From: Mariniphaga sediminis
GTDB lineage: Bacteria; Bacteroidota; Bacteroidia; Bacteroidales; Prolixibacteraceae
Length of the DNA: 64,000 bases
Assembly: GCF_003573545.1 (NCBI RefSeq)
Contig: NZ_QWET01000021.1
Coordinates: 1 to 64,000 of the forward strand
Reading direction: 5' to 3'
A model generated the notes under the pieces. The model was not told the origin of the DNA. It did not search any database and worked only from the letters and a program-made list of their open reading frames with translations. Numbering within the stretch: position 1 is the first letter of the stretch; every line of letters starts with the position of its first letter. The position numbers and the translations under genes were made by a program. Below, piece by piece: positions 1 to 8,297 of the stretch.

Positions 1-14
1 AAATCTTTTTTCAT

Positions 15-59
15 AGCCATCTAGCTCTTGTTGATTTGGAAATGCAAAGCTAGGTGGCT
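15..59. terminator. Hairpin, possible terminator at the left edge
   Basis: Twelve-base arms (15-26 and 48-59) form an inverted repeat with one G-T wobble around a 21-nt loop, followed by an AT-rich run. No gene is visible in 1-238, so this may end a gene lying left of the window or the leftward glycosyltransferase. A second short palindrome (TCCGTC/GACGGA) lies near 160-176. Confidence 0.4.
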
Positions 60-238
60 TATTATTTATTCATGTCCTTTTGTCGCTTGTCCTTATAAAT
101 CTATTTCCTCAGCGGTGTGGCTTTCATCTGTTTAAAAATTTTTGATTTCCGAATGCTCATCCGTCATCTGACGGAGAAGAAATTCAGGAACTCTAACAAT
201 AGGAAAGTGTTCCAACAATTTAAAAGTTTACCCCAAAG

Positions 239-1906
239 TTAAGGCTTCGGGTTTTTCGCCTTCCGAATATAAAAGACAAATCCGTTTTTCCGGCCTGTTT
301 CTTCCAAATCGTCATATTTATCAAGTTGTTCCGCCCTGTGAATTTTGGTGACGAAGTACACGTCTTTGTCAATATCTCCGGTCAATAGCCAGTCGTCATC
401 ATAAAAGTTTGGGTTGTCCGTTGGTTGGGTCTCTCCATAAAAATAGGTGGCATATGATCTGAAATAGAGATTTTTAATATAAACATCCTCACCGGCTTTC
501 GATTTGAAAAACTCGATGAGGGCATTTTGCGAATATTTTTCAATTCGAGGTACCAGCAACAGAAGTACGGACAATGTGAAGGCCAGTGTTGTTCCCCAAA
601 GAAACAGGGCCCGTTTCACCGGTGCGGTTTTTTTGATTCGGGTAAAAATGAAAATAATGGCAAGTAAAAACAGCAGACCGGGTAAAAATTCAAAGCCCAT
701 CCAGCGGACGTCAGCTTTCAGGTTCTCCACGGCAAAAGGGTCGTGAATAAGGTCCCGGGAAATAATTTCATGTTTGTATTTGTCAATAAATTGCAACAAC
801 ATAACGGGCAAAGCCAGTAAAACCGAAAGTACAATGATAAGTACAGACATCCATCTGCTCCATCGGATTGTTTTTTTGTGCGCGTGGTAAACAAAAGCAG
901 CCGCAAGAAAAGTGAGCGGAAAATAGGTTAGCGATGAGTAATGGACAATTTTGGTTTTTACAATGGAAAAAAGAATTAACACTACCCAAAAAAGGATAAC
1001 CATCCACTTTTTTGCAAACGGGTAAAAGGTTTCGTTCCCCGGTTCTTTTCCAAAAGCTTTCAATGCCAGAATGGACGAAGGAAATACTCCCACCAGCAAC
1101 ACAACAAAGTGGTATCCGAAAAAACCGCCGTGTCCTGCATCCTGCGTGCGAAACAGTCGTACCTGGTAAACGATAAATTCGACCACTGTATCCAGATGCC
1201 CGTTCAAAATTTGAAGAATAAACCACGAACCGCCTACCAGCGCCAGCACAGCAAAATAGGTTATCACATCCTTTACACGGACCTTTACCTTAAATCTTAC
1301 CCAAAGCAGGAAAACTCCACCGGTGAGGGCAATCAGTAAAAAACCTACCGGCCCTTTGGTAAGCACTGCCAGTCCGGCAAACGCTGCCGAAAGTATAATG
1401 TTCCGGAGTTTATGCTGGTTCTCCCGAAATGCGTAAAGCATCAGAAACCAAACCCCGAGAAAGATGAATAAGTTGAACCAGGGATCGATAATGCCTGACT
1501 TGAAATAGAAAAACGGCAAAACCGATCCGGCGTAAGCTATTACCCATAATAGCCCGAAGAAGTTGTCCCGAATTTTTCTCCCCATAGCGAAAAGTATGGG
1601 CAGGGTAACAATTCCACAGACGGCATTGGGAAAACGGGCAGCAAACTCGTTGATGCCAAACAGTTTCATGGAAAGCACCTGCATCCAGATAAACAGTGGT
1701 GGTTTTTCCCAGAAGGGCTGAAAATTGATGTGGACAGTCAGGTAGTCGCCGGTTACTATCATTTCGCGCGCCGCTTCGGCAAAATTAATTTCATCCCAGT
1801 CAAAAAGGTGCACTCCACCCAAAAAGGGGATAAACAGCAAGGCGGCAATGGAAACGATATAAATTCCAATTTTTGCCGGATTGGCACGGTTGATTTTTTC
1901 AATCAT
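239..1906 (-). CDS. ArnT/PMT-like membrane glycosyltransferase
   Basis: Integral membrane glycosyltransferase of the GT-C type, like the family that moves a sugar from a polyprenyl phosphate carrier to lipid A or another envelope acceptor. The N-terminal loop after the first membrane helix carries the family's acidic signature (HLFDWDEINFAE, then the REM and EKPPLF segments). About a dozen hydrophobic helices follow, with a short soluble C-terminal domain. An upstream in-frame ATG at 1960 exists, but the ATG at 1906 overlaps the stop of the PAP2 gene as ATGA. That coupling and the normal N-terminus (MIEKINR) favour 1906, giving 555 aa. The sugar and acceptor cannot be read from sequence. A PAP2 phosphatase directly upstream fits lipid-carrier recycling or lipid A remodelling. 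Confidence 0.8.
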   Translation of the reverse strand: MIEKINRANPAKIGIYIVSIAALLFIPFLGGVHLFDWDEINFAEAAREMIVTGDYLTVHINFQPFWEKPPLFIWMQVLSMKLFGINEFAARFPNAVCGIVTLPILFAMGRKIRDNFFGLLWVIAYAGSVLPFFYFKSGIIDPWFNLFIFLGVWFLMLYAFRENQHKLRNIILSAAFAGLAVLTKGPVGFLLIALTGGVFLLWVRFKVKVRVKDVITYFAVLALVGGSWFILQILNGHLDTVVEFIVYQVRLFRTQDAGHGGFFGYHFVVLLVGVFPSSILALKAFGKEPGNETFYPFAKKWMVILFWVVLILFSIVKTKIVHYSSLTYFPLTFLAAAFVYHAHKKTIRWSRWMSVLIIVLSVLLALPVMLLQFIDKYKHEIISRDLIHDPFAVENLKADVRWMGFEFLPGLLFLLAIIFIFTRIKKTAPVKRALFLWGTTLAFTLSVLLLLVPRIEKYSQNALIEFFKSKAGEDVYIKNLYFRSYATYFYGETQPTDNPNFYDDDWLLTGDIDKDVYFVTKIHRAEQLDKYDDLEETGRKNGFVFYIRKAKNPKP

Positions 1907-2562
1907 TTTGAAGGATTTGCTTTTGTTAAAACAGAACTGTTGAGCCAGGTTTTGTTCCACTTTTCAACCCAGTAAAAAGAAGCCAAAAGTAAAATTACGG
2001 AAATAATGGAACCTACCGTAATATCGATGATAAAGTGCTGCGAGAGGTAAACCCTCGAATAAGCAACTAAAACCGCCAGAAGAAGAAGGGCTCCTTTCAG
2101 ATATTGATTTTTACAAACCAGGGCAAGCATCAGGAACACATTAAATGCAGTGGCTGTATGTCCTGACGGAAAGCTTTGCAGACTGTGCTGGTTTACACCT
2201 TCCACAAGATGTAACTGGTATGTTTCAAACAGTTCAAAATATTTCGAAGGGCGGTACATATCGTCCAGTAACACTTTTTTGAACAGGTTGACTACACCGG
2301 CAGTGAGCAGGCTGCCCATCAAAAATGCGATGGCATACCGGTATTTTACAAACAAAAAAATGATGGTCAGAATGGCAATCATTGTGCCGTCGCCCAGGTG
2401 GGTCAGGTAACGGAAGAAACCATCAAAAAAAGAGGAATGCGCCTGGTTTAGCCAAATGTGCAGTCCGGGTTTGCTGAAGGTGAGCAGTAAAAATGTGCAA
2501 ACCAGAAGGAATAAAACGTATGGCAGGAAAAAAAAGCGGTTTTCTGAAATCAGTTTCTTCAT
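1903..2562 (-). CDS. PAP2 family membrane phosphatase
   Basis: 219-aa phosphatidic acid phosphatase type 2 protein with about six membrane helices. Two of the three catalytic motifs are clear: SFPSGHTA (motif 2) and SRVYLSQHFIID (motif 3, SR-x5-H-x3-D). Motif 1 is present as K-x7-RP (KVLLDDMYRP), one residue longer than the usual K-x6-RP. The family removes phosphate from lipid phosphates such as undecaprenyl pyrophosphate or lipid A. It is first in a two-gene unit with the ArnT-like enzyme (4-nt ATGA overlap), so the two probably act on the same envelope lipid. The exact substrate is unknown. Confidence 0.85.
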   Translation of the reverse strand: MKKLISENRFFFLPYVLFLLVCTFLLLTFSKPGLHIWLNQAHSSFFDGFFRYLTHLGDGTMIAILTIIFLFVKYRYAIAFLMGSLLTAGVVNLFKKVLLDDMYRPSKYFELFETYQLHLVEGVNQHSLQSFPSGHTATAFNVFLMLALVCKNQYLKGALLLLAVLVAYSRVYLSQHFIIDITVGSIISVILLLASFYWVEKWNKTWLNSSVLTKANPSK

Positions 2563-2619
2563 CAGTCAAATTTTTTAAAAACGGCATAAAATTCATAAAA
2601 AAATCGGAAACAACAATTT

Positions 2620-2649
2620 TTTGAATGTTCCTGCCATTCCTTATCTTCG
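2620..2649 (+). promoter_or_regulatory. Candidate Bacteroidota promoter for the AddB-like gene
   Basis: TTTG (2620-2623), an 18-nt spacer and TATCTTCG (2642-2649, one mismatch to TAnnTTTG) lie in the divergent gap between the PAP2 gene and the nuclease gene. The leader before ATG 2666 would be only about 10 nt, which lowers confidence. Confidence 0.4.
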
Positions 2650-2665
2650 GTGAAAATTTCAAAGA

Positions 2666-5536
2666 ATGGAACGTTTTCTATCCCGTTGCGCGGAATATAT
2701 TTTTGAAAAACATGCCGGTGAACTTCACGAGATTTGCCTCATTTTTCCAAACCGGAGGAGTGGTGTGTTTTTTAATTCTTATTTGCAGACCCAGCTTTCT
2801 GAGCCGGTTATAGGTCCGCAGGTTACCACCATCAATCAGCTTATTTCGGGATATTCCAACCTGCAGCAGGGGGAAAAATTGCGACTGGTTTCCATATTGT
2901 ATGACATCTTTAAAAAGCATACACAAACAGAGGAAAGCTTTGATGATTTTTATTTTTGGGGTGAAGTGTTACTGTCCGATTTTAACGACATCGACCATTA
3001 CCTTGTGAATGCCAGGGATTTGTTTACCAACGTTGCCAACTTAAAAGAGTTGGAAACCTTGTTTGACTACCTGACACCGGAACAAAAAAAGGCCTTAGAG
3101 CGATTTTGGGGAAGTATGGCAGGTACCAGCCCAAAAGCCCACCATGAAAAGTTTGTTTCTATCTGGGAAAAGCTTTACCCGGTTTATGCCGACTTTAAAA
3201 AATATTTACAGGAACAAGGCATGGCATACGGAGGAATGGTTTACAGGCAGGTTGTCGAGCGCTTTGGGGAGCAGGAGCCGAAGTTTGAATTTAAAAAATA
3301 CTATATCATCGGATTGAACGCATTAAACCGGTGCGAAAAAGTTTTTTTTGAAACCCTGAAAAAGCAGCAGGATAAAGCTGTTTTTTTGTGGGATTATGAC
3401 ACGTTTTATCTGAATGACGTAAAAAATGAGGCCGGTCGGTTTATCCGGGATAACCTCCGGCAGTTTCCGCCGCCAGAGGATTTTAACCTGAATATTTCAC
3501 ATTTTTCAAAGAAGAAAAATATTCGGTTGGTAGCTGTTTCTTCCAATTACGGGCAGGCGCAGGAAATCCCCCGGTTTTTGGAAGAAATCGGGTCTGACTT
3601 AATAAATAAGTTTGATAATACGGCCGTTGTCCTGGCAGATGAATCCCTGTTGTTTCCGGTGTTAGGAGCTATTCCGGAAGGCTTTGAAACGGTGAACGTG
3701 ACAATGGGCTATCCGGTAAAGAATGCAGTGGTTTACGGGTTTTTATTGTTGCTTGTGAATATCCTGAAAAATCTTCGCCGGAGTGAGGAGGGGCATCCGG
3801 TAGTGTATCATCGTTTCGTTACCGATGTTTTGAATCATCAGATGCTAAGAAATATTGAACCGGAGAAAAATGCCCGTTTTTTGGCTGATCTGAAAGCCAA
3901 TAACCGCATTTCGGTTTACCTGAAGGAGATTAATTTTTCTCCGTTGCACAAGCTGATTTTTTCTCCGCCGGAAAGGGTGGGGGATTACAGCCGGTATTTT
4001 CTTAAAATTTTGGGCCGTTTTTATGATTTACTGAAAGATACTGAGCCTGAAAATCAGTTGTTGCCTGAGCTGATTTATTCCATCTACCAGTCCATTGAAA
4101 AGCTGGATGCCGTGGTTTCAGATGTTCTGCAAACGCAAAACCGTAAAATCAGTGATGCTGTTTACTTCAGGCTGTTTAGCCAGTATGTGGGGCAGGTTTC
4201 TGTCGCTTTCGAAGGAGAACCCCTCAGTGGGATGCAGGTAATGGGAGTGCTGGAAACCCGGTGTCTCGACTTCGAAAATCTGATTATTTTGGGGTTGAAT
4301 GAAAACAAGTGGCCCCGAACTTTTACGGCCCCATCGTTTATTCCTTACAATATACGCAAAGGGTTCGGGTTGCCGGGTATCGACGAGCAGGATGCGATGT
4401 ATGCCTATTATTTTTACCGGCTGGTGCAACGCGCCAGAAATGTTTCTGCTACTTATAGTACCCTGAAGGAAGGTATCAGTACAGGAGAATTGAGTCGCTT
4501 TGGCTATCAGTTGCGCTACGATTCGGGTTTTAATGTGAAAAATACCACTCTTGATTTTCCTTTTTCCAACGAACCCGCAACCCCTGTGTTGGTTCCCGGT
4601 TCGCTGGAAAAAACAACGGTTCTTCTGGAAAATAATTCAGCAAAAAATCCGCTTTCACCAACGGCCATGAATACCTGGTTGCAATGCAGCCTCCGGTTTT
4701 ATTTCCGGTACGTTTTGCAACTCCCGGAACCCGACGAGATGAAAGATGAAATCGACAGTCCGGTCTTCGGGAGTATTTTTCATGAAACCATCGAGAACCT
4801 TTACAAGCCCCTGTTGGGTAAGACAGTGAACCGAGAGGATCTGGAAAAAATAAAAAAGGACAAGGTTCTTATTGAAAACGAAATCAGAAAAGCTATCGGA
4901 AAATATTATTTCAGGCAAAGGGAGCCGGGAGAAAAAAACGTGAAACTGGAAGGGAAAACCATATTGTTTTTTGAGAATATTAAAACTTTTCTGCAACGGC
5001 TGATCGATATTGACATGGAGCAGGCTCCTTTTCAGTTGGTTTCGCTGGAAGGAAACTATCAGACTGCACTGGATGTGAATGTGAACGGAAAAACGGTTCC
5101 TGTTTATATTGGTGGAAAAATAGACCGGGTGGACAAAATAAATGACACGTTGCGCATTCTTGATTATAAAACCGGAAATGTTGAGTCTTTTTCTTTTAAA
5201 GAAGTAGAGGAGCTTTTTGAAAAGGACAGGGAAAAACCTAAAAAAGAAATTTTGCAGGCATTGGTTTACTGTTTGATCTATAAAGAAAATACGAAGGAAA
5301 CGGGGCATTTACAACCTGCCATTTACAGCCTTCGCAGGTTGTTCGAGGATAATTTTTCGCCTGAGATAAAATGGGATAAAAACATGTTTTCTTTTGACGA
5401 AATGGAAGCGGAATTTAAAGAACAGCTGCAAGACCTTGTTGCAGAAATTTTTTCATCTGATAGTCGGTTTTACCAGACCCCGCATGAAAAATTGTGTGGG
5501 TATTGTCCGTACAATAAAATCTGTCAGCGTTATTAA
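2666..5536 (+). CDS. addB: AddB-like PD-(D/E)XK exonuclease/inactive helicase
   Basis: 956-aa protein of the AddB class, the partner of an AddA helicase-nuclease in recombinational repair of double-strand breaks. The N-terminus has a degenerate helicase start (FPNRRSGVFF). The C-terminal third holds the RecB-type nuclease: an Asp in GGKIDRVD followed by ILDYKTGN near residue 831. A conserved cysteine lies near residue 674 (WLQCSLRFYF), and C944, C947 and C953 give a CX2CX5C tail. Together these four match the AddB iron-sulfur cluster that pins the nuclease domain. Length is shorter than Firmicutes AddB but usual for Bacteroidota. No AddA gene follows; the next gene is a transposase and trmD lies beyond on the other strand, so the partner is elsewhere. 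Confidence 0.85.
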   Translation: MERFLSRCAEYIFEKHAGELHEICLIFPNRRSGVFFNSYLQTQLSEPVIGPQVTTINQLISGYSNLQQGEKLRLVSILYDIFKKHTQTEESFDDFYFWGEVLLSDFNDIDHYLVNARDLFTNVANLKELETLFDYLTPEQKKALERFWGSMAGTSPKAHHEKFVSIWEKLYPVYADFKKYLQEQGMAYGGMVYRQVVERFGEQEPKFEFKKYYIIGLNALNRCEKVFFETLKKQQDKAVFLWDYDTFYLNDVKNEAGRFIRDNLRQFPPPEDFNLNISHFSKKKNIRLVAVSSNYGQAQEIPRFLEEIGSDLINKFDNTAVVLADESLLFPVLGAIPEGFETVNVTMGYPVKNAVVYGFLLLLVNILKNLRRSEEGHPVVYHRFVTDVLNHQMLRNIEPEKNARFLADLKANNRISVYLKEINFSPLHKLIFSPPERVGDYSRYFLKILGRFYDLLKDTEPENQLLPELIYSIYQSIEKLDAVVSDVLQTQNRKISDAVYFRLFSQYVGQVSVAFEGEPLSGMQVMGVLETRCLDFENLIILGLNENKWPRTFTAPSFIPYNIRKGFGLPGIDEQDAMYAYYFYRLVQRARNVSATYSTLKEGISTGELSRFGYQLRYDSGFNVKNTTLDFPFSNEPATPVLVPGSLEKTTVLLENNSAKNPLSPTAMNTWLQCSLRFYFRYVLQLPEPDEMKDEIDSPVFGSIFHETIENLYKPLLGKTVNREDLEKIKKDKVLIENEIRKAIGKYYFRQREPGEKNVKLEGKTILFFENIKTFLQRLIDIDMEQAPFQLVSLEGNYQTALDVNVNGKTVPVYIGGKIDRVDKINDTLRILDYKTGNVESFSFKEVEELFEKDREKPKKEILQALVYCLIYKENTKETGHLQPAIYSLRRLFEDNFSPEIKWDKNMFSFDEMEAEFKEQLQDLVAEIFSSDSRFYQTPHEKLCGYCPYNKICQRY

Positions 5537-5610
5537 CAGCCTTCTGCGCAGTGGTTTCAGCCGCCTCGTTTATGTGGCTGGAGACTGTGGAGACTGGAGA
5601 TCTGGGACCG

Positions 5611-5669
5611 GGGGATCGGCGATTTCTAATCGCCGTTGGAGAAGCGGCGAATATAATTCTCCGATCCCC
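5611..5669. repeat. REP-like compound palindrome, copy 1
   Basis: Outer arms GGGGATCGG/CCGATCCCC enclose an inner hairpin CGGCGATT-TCT-AATCGCCG (5617-5635). The same unit occurs on the far side of the transposase (6620-6677) and, partly decayed, at 5786-5838. This is the arrangement expected for REP elements mobilised by a neighbouring RAYT. Confidence 0.85.
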
Positions 5670-5753
5670 GAAAAGAAAAGGGAAAATTAGCTTTCCTGAA
5701 TCTTGAGTCTTTTGAAAATACCCGGATTAAATGAAGCTGTTAAAAGAATGACG

Positions 5754-5766
5754 CGGTTTGAAACCG
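5754..5766. repeat. Small palindrome CGGTTTGAAACCG, copy 1
   Basis: Perfect 13-nt palindrome followed by TATCACC. Related copies are at 6586-6602 and 6724-6738, each followed by a close variant of the same tail. It precedes the larger REP-like unit here and on the other side, so the two palindromes form a composite element. Confidence 0.8.
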
Positions 5767-5785
5767 TATCACCTGACTGGGGAAT

Positions 5786-5838
5786 GGGATCGGCGATTTC
5801 TAATCGCCGGCAGAGTTGCCATGAGTATAATCGCCCCA
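5786..5838. repeat. REP-like compound palindrome, copy 2 (decayed 3' half)
   Basis: The first half (5786-5810) matches copy 1 through the inner hairpin. The second half has drifted (TATAATCGCC instead of a full outer arm). It lies just upstream of the transposase gene. Confidence 0.75.
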
Positions 5839-5902
5839 CCCGGTTGGATAGTTTGCAATTGTCTGAATAATCCATAAATTGCAGTTTCGAATACCCGTTC
5901 CC

Positions 5903-6559
5903 ATGAAAAAAGAATCTTACCGGCATAACCTGCCACATTTTCAACAGCCTGGTCAGGCATATTTTGTAACCTGGATTTTAAAGGACGCTGTTCCTCCTAA
6001 AGCATTATCCCAATACACTAAAAAACTTCAGCAACTAAAAAATCAGATCGATTTTCAGAAACAAAACAAACCGGAGAAACAGGTCGTTGACGATTTGAAA
6101 AATCAATATTATTCGGTGCGAAAAAAATACATCAAAGCTTTTGATGATTTGCTGGCTGTGAGCAATAAAGCGGTAGTTGATTTGGCAAAACCAGAGTATA
6201 TTAATATAATTTCAGAGGCATTACATTTTTGGGAAAAACGTAAACTTAAAAATATTGCATATTCCATTATGCCTAATCATGTGCATTGGGTTGTAGAATT
6301 GCTCTGGAAAGATGAACAAAACAACCCTGTTTATTTACAGGATATTTTACATTCGGTAAAAAGACACACCGCATATACAATTAATAAATTAGAAAGCAGA
6401 ACAGGGGCCTTATGGCAAAAAGAGAATTTTGACACTACAATTCGGAATGATAGGCATTTGTTTCGTGCGGTAGAATATACATTAGATAACCCGGTGAATG
6501 CAGGATTGGTAAAGGACAGAAATGATTGGGCTGGGAATTTTTTGTGCGAAGATTTTTGA
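5903..6559 (+). CDS. REP-associated tyrosine transposase (RAYT, Y1/HUH)
   Basis: 218-aa single-strand DNA transposase of the IS200-like HUH class. The metal-binding pair is in PNHVHWV (H126, H128) and the nucleophile is Y192 in EYTLDNPVNAGLV, the RAYT hallmark. A charged insertion of about 60 residues (37-100) separates the first strand from the catalytic core. An in-frame TTG at 5879 would add eight residues, but ATG 5903 gives the usual start (MKKESYRHNLPHF). The gene is flanked on both sides by the two palindrome families described here, so it is probably the enzyme that cuts and spreads them. There are no IS ends of the IS200 type and no second copy in the window, so this is a domesticated RAYT rather than an insertion sequence. 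Confidence 0.9.
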   Translation: MKKESYRHNLPHFQQPGQAYFVTWILKDAVPPKALSQYTKKLQQLKNQIDFQKQNKPEKQVVDDLKNQYYSVRKKYIKAFDDLLAVSNKAVVDLAKPEYINIISEALHFWEKRKLKNIAYSIMPNHVHWVVELLWKDEQNNPVYLQDILHSVKRHTAYTINKLESRTGALWQKENFDTTIRNDRHLFRAVEYTLDNPVNAGLVKDRNDWAGNFLCEDF

Positions 6560-6585
6560 ACTTGAGTGGGAAAGAGGAATACTGG

Positions 6586-6602
6586 CGCGGTTTGAAACCG
6601 CG
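6586..6602. repeat. Small palindrome CGCGGTTTGAAACCGCG, copy 2
   Basis: Perfect 17-nt palindrome just after the transposase stop, followed by ACACC and then the third compound REP-like unit. Confidence 0.85.
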
Positions 6603-6619
6603 ACACCCTGCTGGGGACT

Positions 6620-6677
6620 GGGATCGGCGATTTCTAATCGCCGTTGATGAAGAGGCGAGTACAATTCGCCGATCCCC
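6620..6677. repeat. REP-like compound palindrome, copy 3
   Basis: Outer arms GGGATCGGCGA and TCGCCGATCCC flank the inner CGGCGATT-TCT-AATCGCCG hairpin. Nearly identical to copy 1 over the first 25 nt, with a complete outer stem. Confidence 0.85.
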
Positions 6678-6723
6678 AGAGAAAAGGTCGATAAATTATC
6701 TATCCTGAATATTGAAGAATAAC

Positions 6724-6738
6724 GCGGTTGGAAACCGC
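6724..6738. repeat. Small palindrome, copy 3, abutting the trmD stop
   Basis: GCGGTTGGAAACCGC followed by ATCACC. The TGA stop of trmD (6740-6742, minus strand) lies inside the conserved tail, so the element may double as the 3' end of the trmD transcript. Confidence 0.75.
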
Positions 6739-6739
6739 A

Positions 6740-7426
6740 TCACCCGGAATATTTTTTATACAAATCGGGACGCAGCTTTTTTGTGCGTTCGATAGATTGC
6801 TGGTGCTTCCAGTCATCAATCAGCTTGTCGTTACCGCTGAGCAGTATTTCCGGTACTTTCATTCCCTTGTATTCGGCCGGCCGGGTGTAAACAGGCGGGC
6901 TCAGCAGGTAGTCCTGAAAAGAGTCGGTGAGGGCAGATGTTTCGTCAGAAAGTACTCCGGGAAGCAGGCGCACTACGCTGTCGGTAATCACAGCTGCTGC
7001 CAGTTCTCCGCCGGTGAGTACATAATCGCCAATGGAAATTTCTTTGGTGATGAAATGATCGCGTACGCGCTGGTCCACCCCTTTGTAATGGCCACAAAGG
7101 ATGATGATATTCTTTTTTAGTGAAAGCGTGTTTGCCTCTTTCTGGTCAAATAATTTACCATCGGGTGTTGTAAAAATGATTTCGTCGTAGTCCCGTTCCT
7201 TTTTGAGCGTTTCTATGGCTTTTTCAATAGGCTGAATGGCCATAACCATTCCGGCACCTTTACTGAAAGAGTAATCGTCTACCCGGCGGTGTTTGTCGCT
7301 GGAGAAATCACGCAGGCTATGGACATGAATTTCTGCCAGTCCCTTTTCCCGTGCCCGCTTCACTATAGAATGGTTTAACGGGCTTTCAAGTATTTCAGGT
7401 AAAACGGTAATAATATCGATCCGCAT
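6740..7426 (-). CDS. trmD: tRNA (guanine-37-N1)-methyltransferase
   Basis: 228-aa SPOUT methyltransferase that makes m1G37 in tRNAs reading CNN codons, preventing +1 frameshifting. Family landmarks are all present: the N-terminal [11 protein letters not shown] strand, the [13 protein letters not shown] segment, the knot region [10 protein letters not shown] followed by [11 protein letters not shown], and the C-terminal [18 protein letters not shown] helix. Length is normal. It sits at the end of a minus-strand run downstream of the sirtuin gene (57-nt gap) rather than in the usual rimM-trmD-rplS operon, so it may use its own promoter. Confidence 0.97.
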   Translation of the reverse strand: MRIDIITVLPEILESPLNHSIVKRAREKGLAEIHVHSLRDFSSDKHRRVDDYSFSKGAGMVMAIQPIEKAIETLKKERDYDEIIFTTPDGKLFDQKEANTLSLKKNIIILCGHYKGVDQRVRDHFITKEISIGDYVLTGGELAAAVITDSVVRLLPGVLSDETSALTDSFQDYLLSPPVYTRPAEYKGMKVPEILLSGNDKLIDDWKHQQSIERTKKLRPDLYKKYSG

Positions 7427-7483
7427 AAGCGTATTTTTTGCAAATGTAGTTTTTTTGGAGGAATGACGGCAAAATTAGGTGGT

Positions 7484-8227
7484 TTACAAGTAGAGCAATT
7501 TCCCTATTTCTTCCATGGCTTCGGTTGCCCTGGATTCAATAAAAACGTCGGTAACGGTATTTGTAAAGGGCGAAGGTTTTATATTTATTTCAATGATTTT
7601 TGCACCTGTTTTTTTAGCTATTTCCGGAATTTTGGCAGCAGGCAGTACTTCTGCATTTGTTCCGATAATAAGCAGAAGATCGGCCTTTTGGGCTTCCTCA
7701 AATGATTTTTTCTGGGCAAATTCCGGAATGGCTTCGTTAAAAAACACCATGTCAGGCTTTAAAATTCCTTTGCAAACAAAGCAGGTGGGCGGCAGGAAGT
7801 TAAGATCGGCAAAGCTCATGTCGTATTCAGAATTACATCCAATACATACCAGTTGTTTGTATGTTCCGTGTAGTTCGTACACATACTTGTTGCCGGCTTT
7901 TTGGTGCAGGTGATCAATATTTTGGGTAATGATTGATTCCAGAAAGCTACGTTTTTCCATTTTTGCCAAAATCTCATGGGCAATATTGGGTTCGGCATCT
8001 CCCAGTTTATCGTAGAAAATTTCCTTTATTTTTTTCCAGGATTGGAGTGGTTTTTTTTGAAAATATTCAATTTCAAGAAAAATAGGGTGTGTGGTATTCC
8101 ACAGTCCCCCGGTACCCCTGAAAGGAGGGATACCGCTTTCCACTGAAACTCCGGCGCCGGTAAAGGCTACCATGTATCTTGATTCTCGAATAAGTTTAAC
8201 GGCCTTTTTTATATTTCCGGTGTTCAT
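7484..8227 (-). CDS. Sir2-family NAD-dependent protein deacylase (CobB-like)
   Basis: Sirtuin that removes acetyl or other acyl groups from lysines using NAD. The sequence shows GAGVSVESGIPPFRG (NAD pocket), TQNIDHLHQKAG, the catalytic His in YELHGT, two CxxC pairs (CIGC and CFVC) for structural zinc, and the IGTNAEVLPAA segment. An upstream in-frame ATG (8278) would place the N-terminus inside a 29-nt palindrome, which is implausible. ATG 8227 (MNTGNIKKAVKLI) gives 247 aa, the normal size. It follows the CoA-ligase/GNAT fusion and lies in the acs cluster, so acetyl-Acs is the obvious candidate substrate (inference). Confidence 0.92.
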   Translation of the reverse strand: MNTGNIKKAVKLIRESRYMVAFTGAGVSVESGIPPFRGTGGLWNTTHPIFLEIEYFQKKPLQSWKKIKEIFYDKLGDAEPNIAHEILAKMEKRSFLESIITQNIDHLHQKAGNKYVYELHGTYKQLVCIGCNSEYDMSFADLNFLPPTCFVCKGILKPDMVFFNEAIPEFAQKKSFEEAQKADLLLIIGTNAEVLPAAKIPEIAKKTGAKIIEINIKPSPFTNTVTDVFIESRATEAMEEIGKLLYL

Positions 8228-8245
8228 TCCCCTTGTATGAAATAG

Positions 8246-8274
8246 TCCCGGCAGCTTTTGAAAAGCTGCCGGGA
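8246..8274. terminator. Perfect 29-nt palindrome between the PatZ-like and sirtuin genes
   Basis: Fourteen-base arms TCCCGGCAGCTTTT/AAAAGCTGCCGGGA around a single base. It lies just downstream of the PatZ-like stop and upstream of the chosen sirtuin start. No strong T-run follows on the transcribed strand, so it may attenuate or protect mRNA rather than terminate fully. Confidence 0.6.
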
Positions 8275-8297
8275 GCAAAACGTTTCAGTGTAAATAA

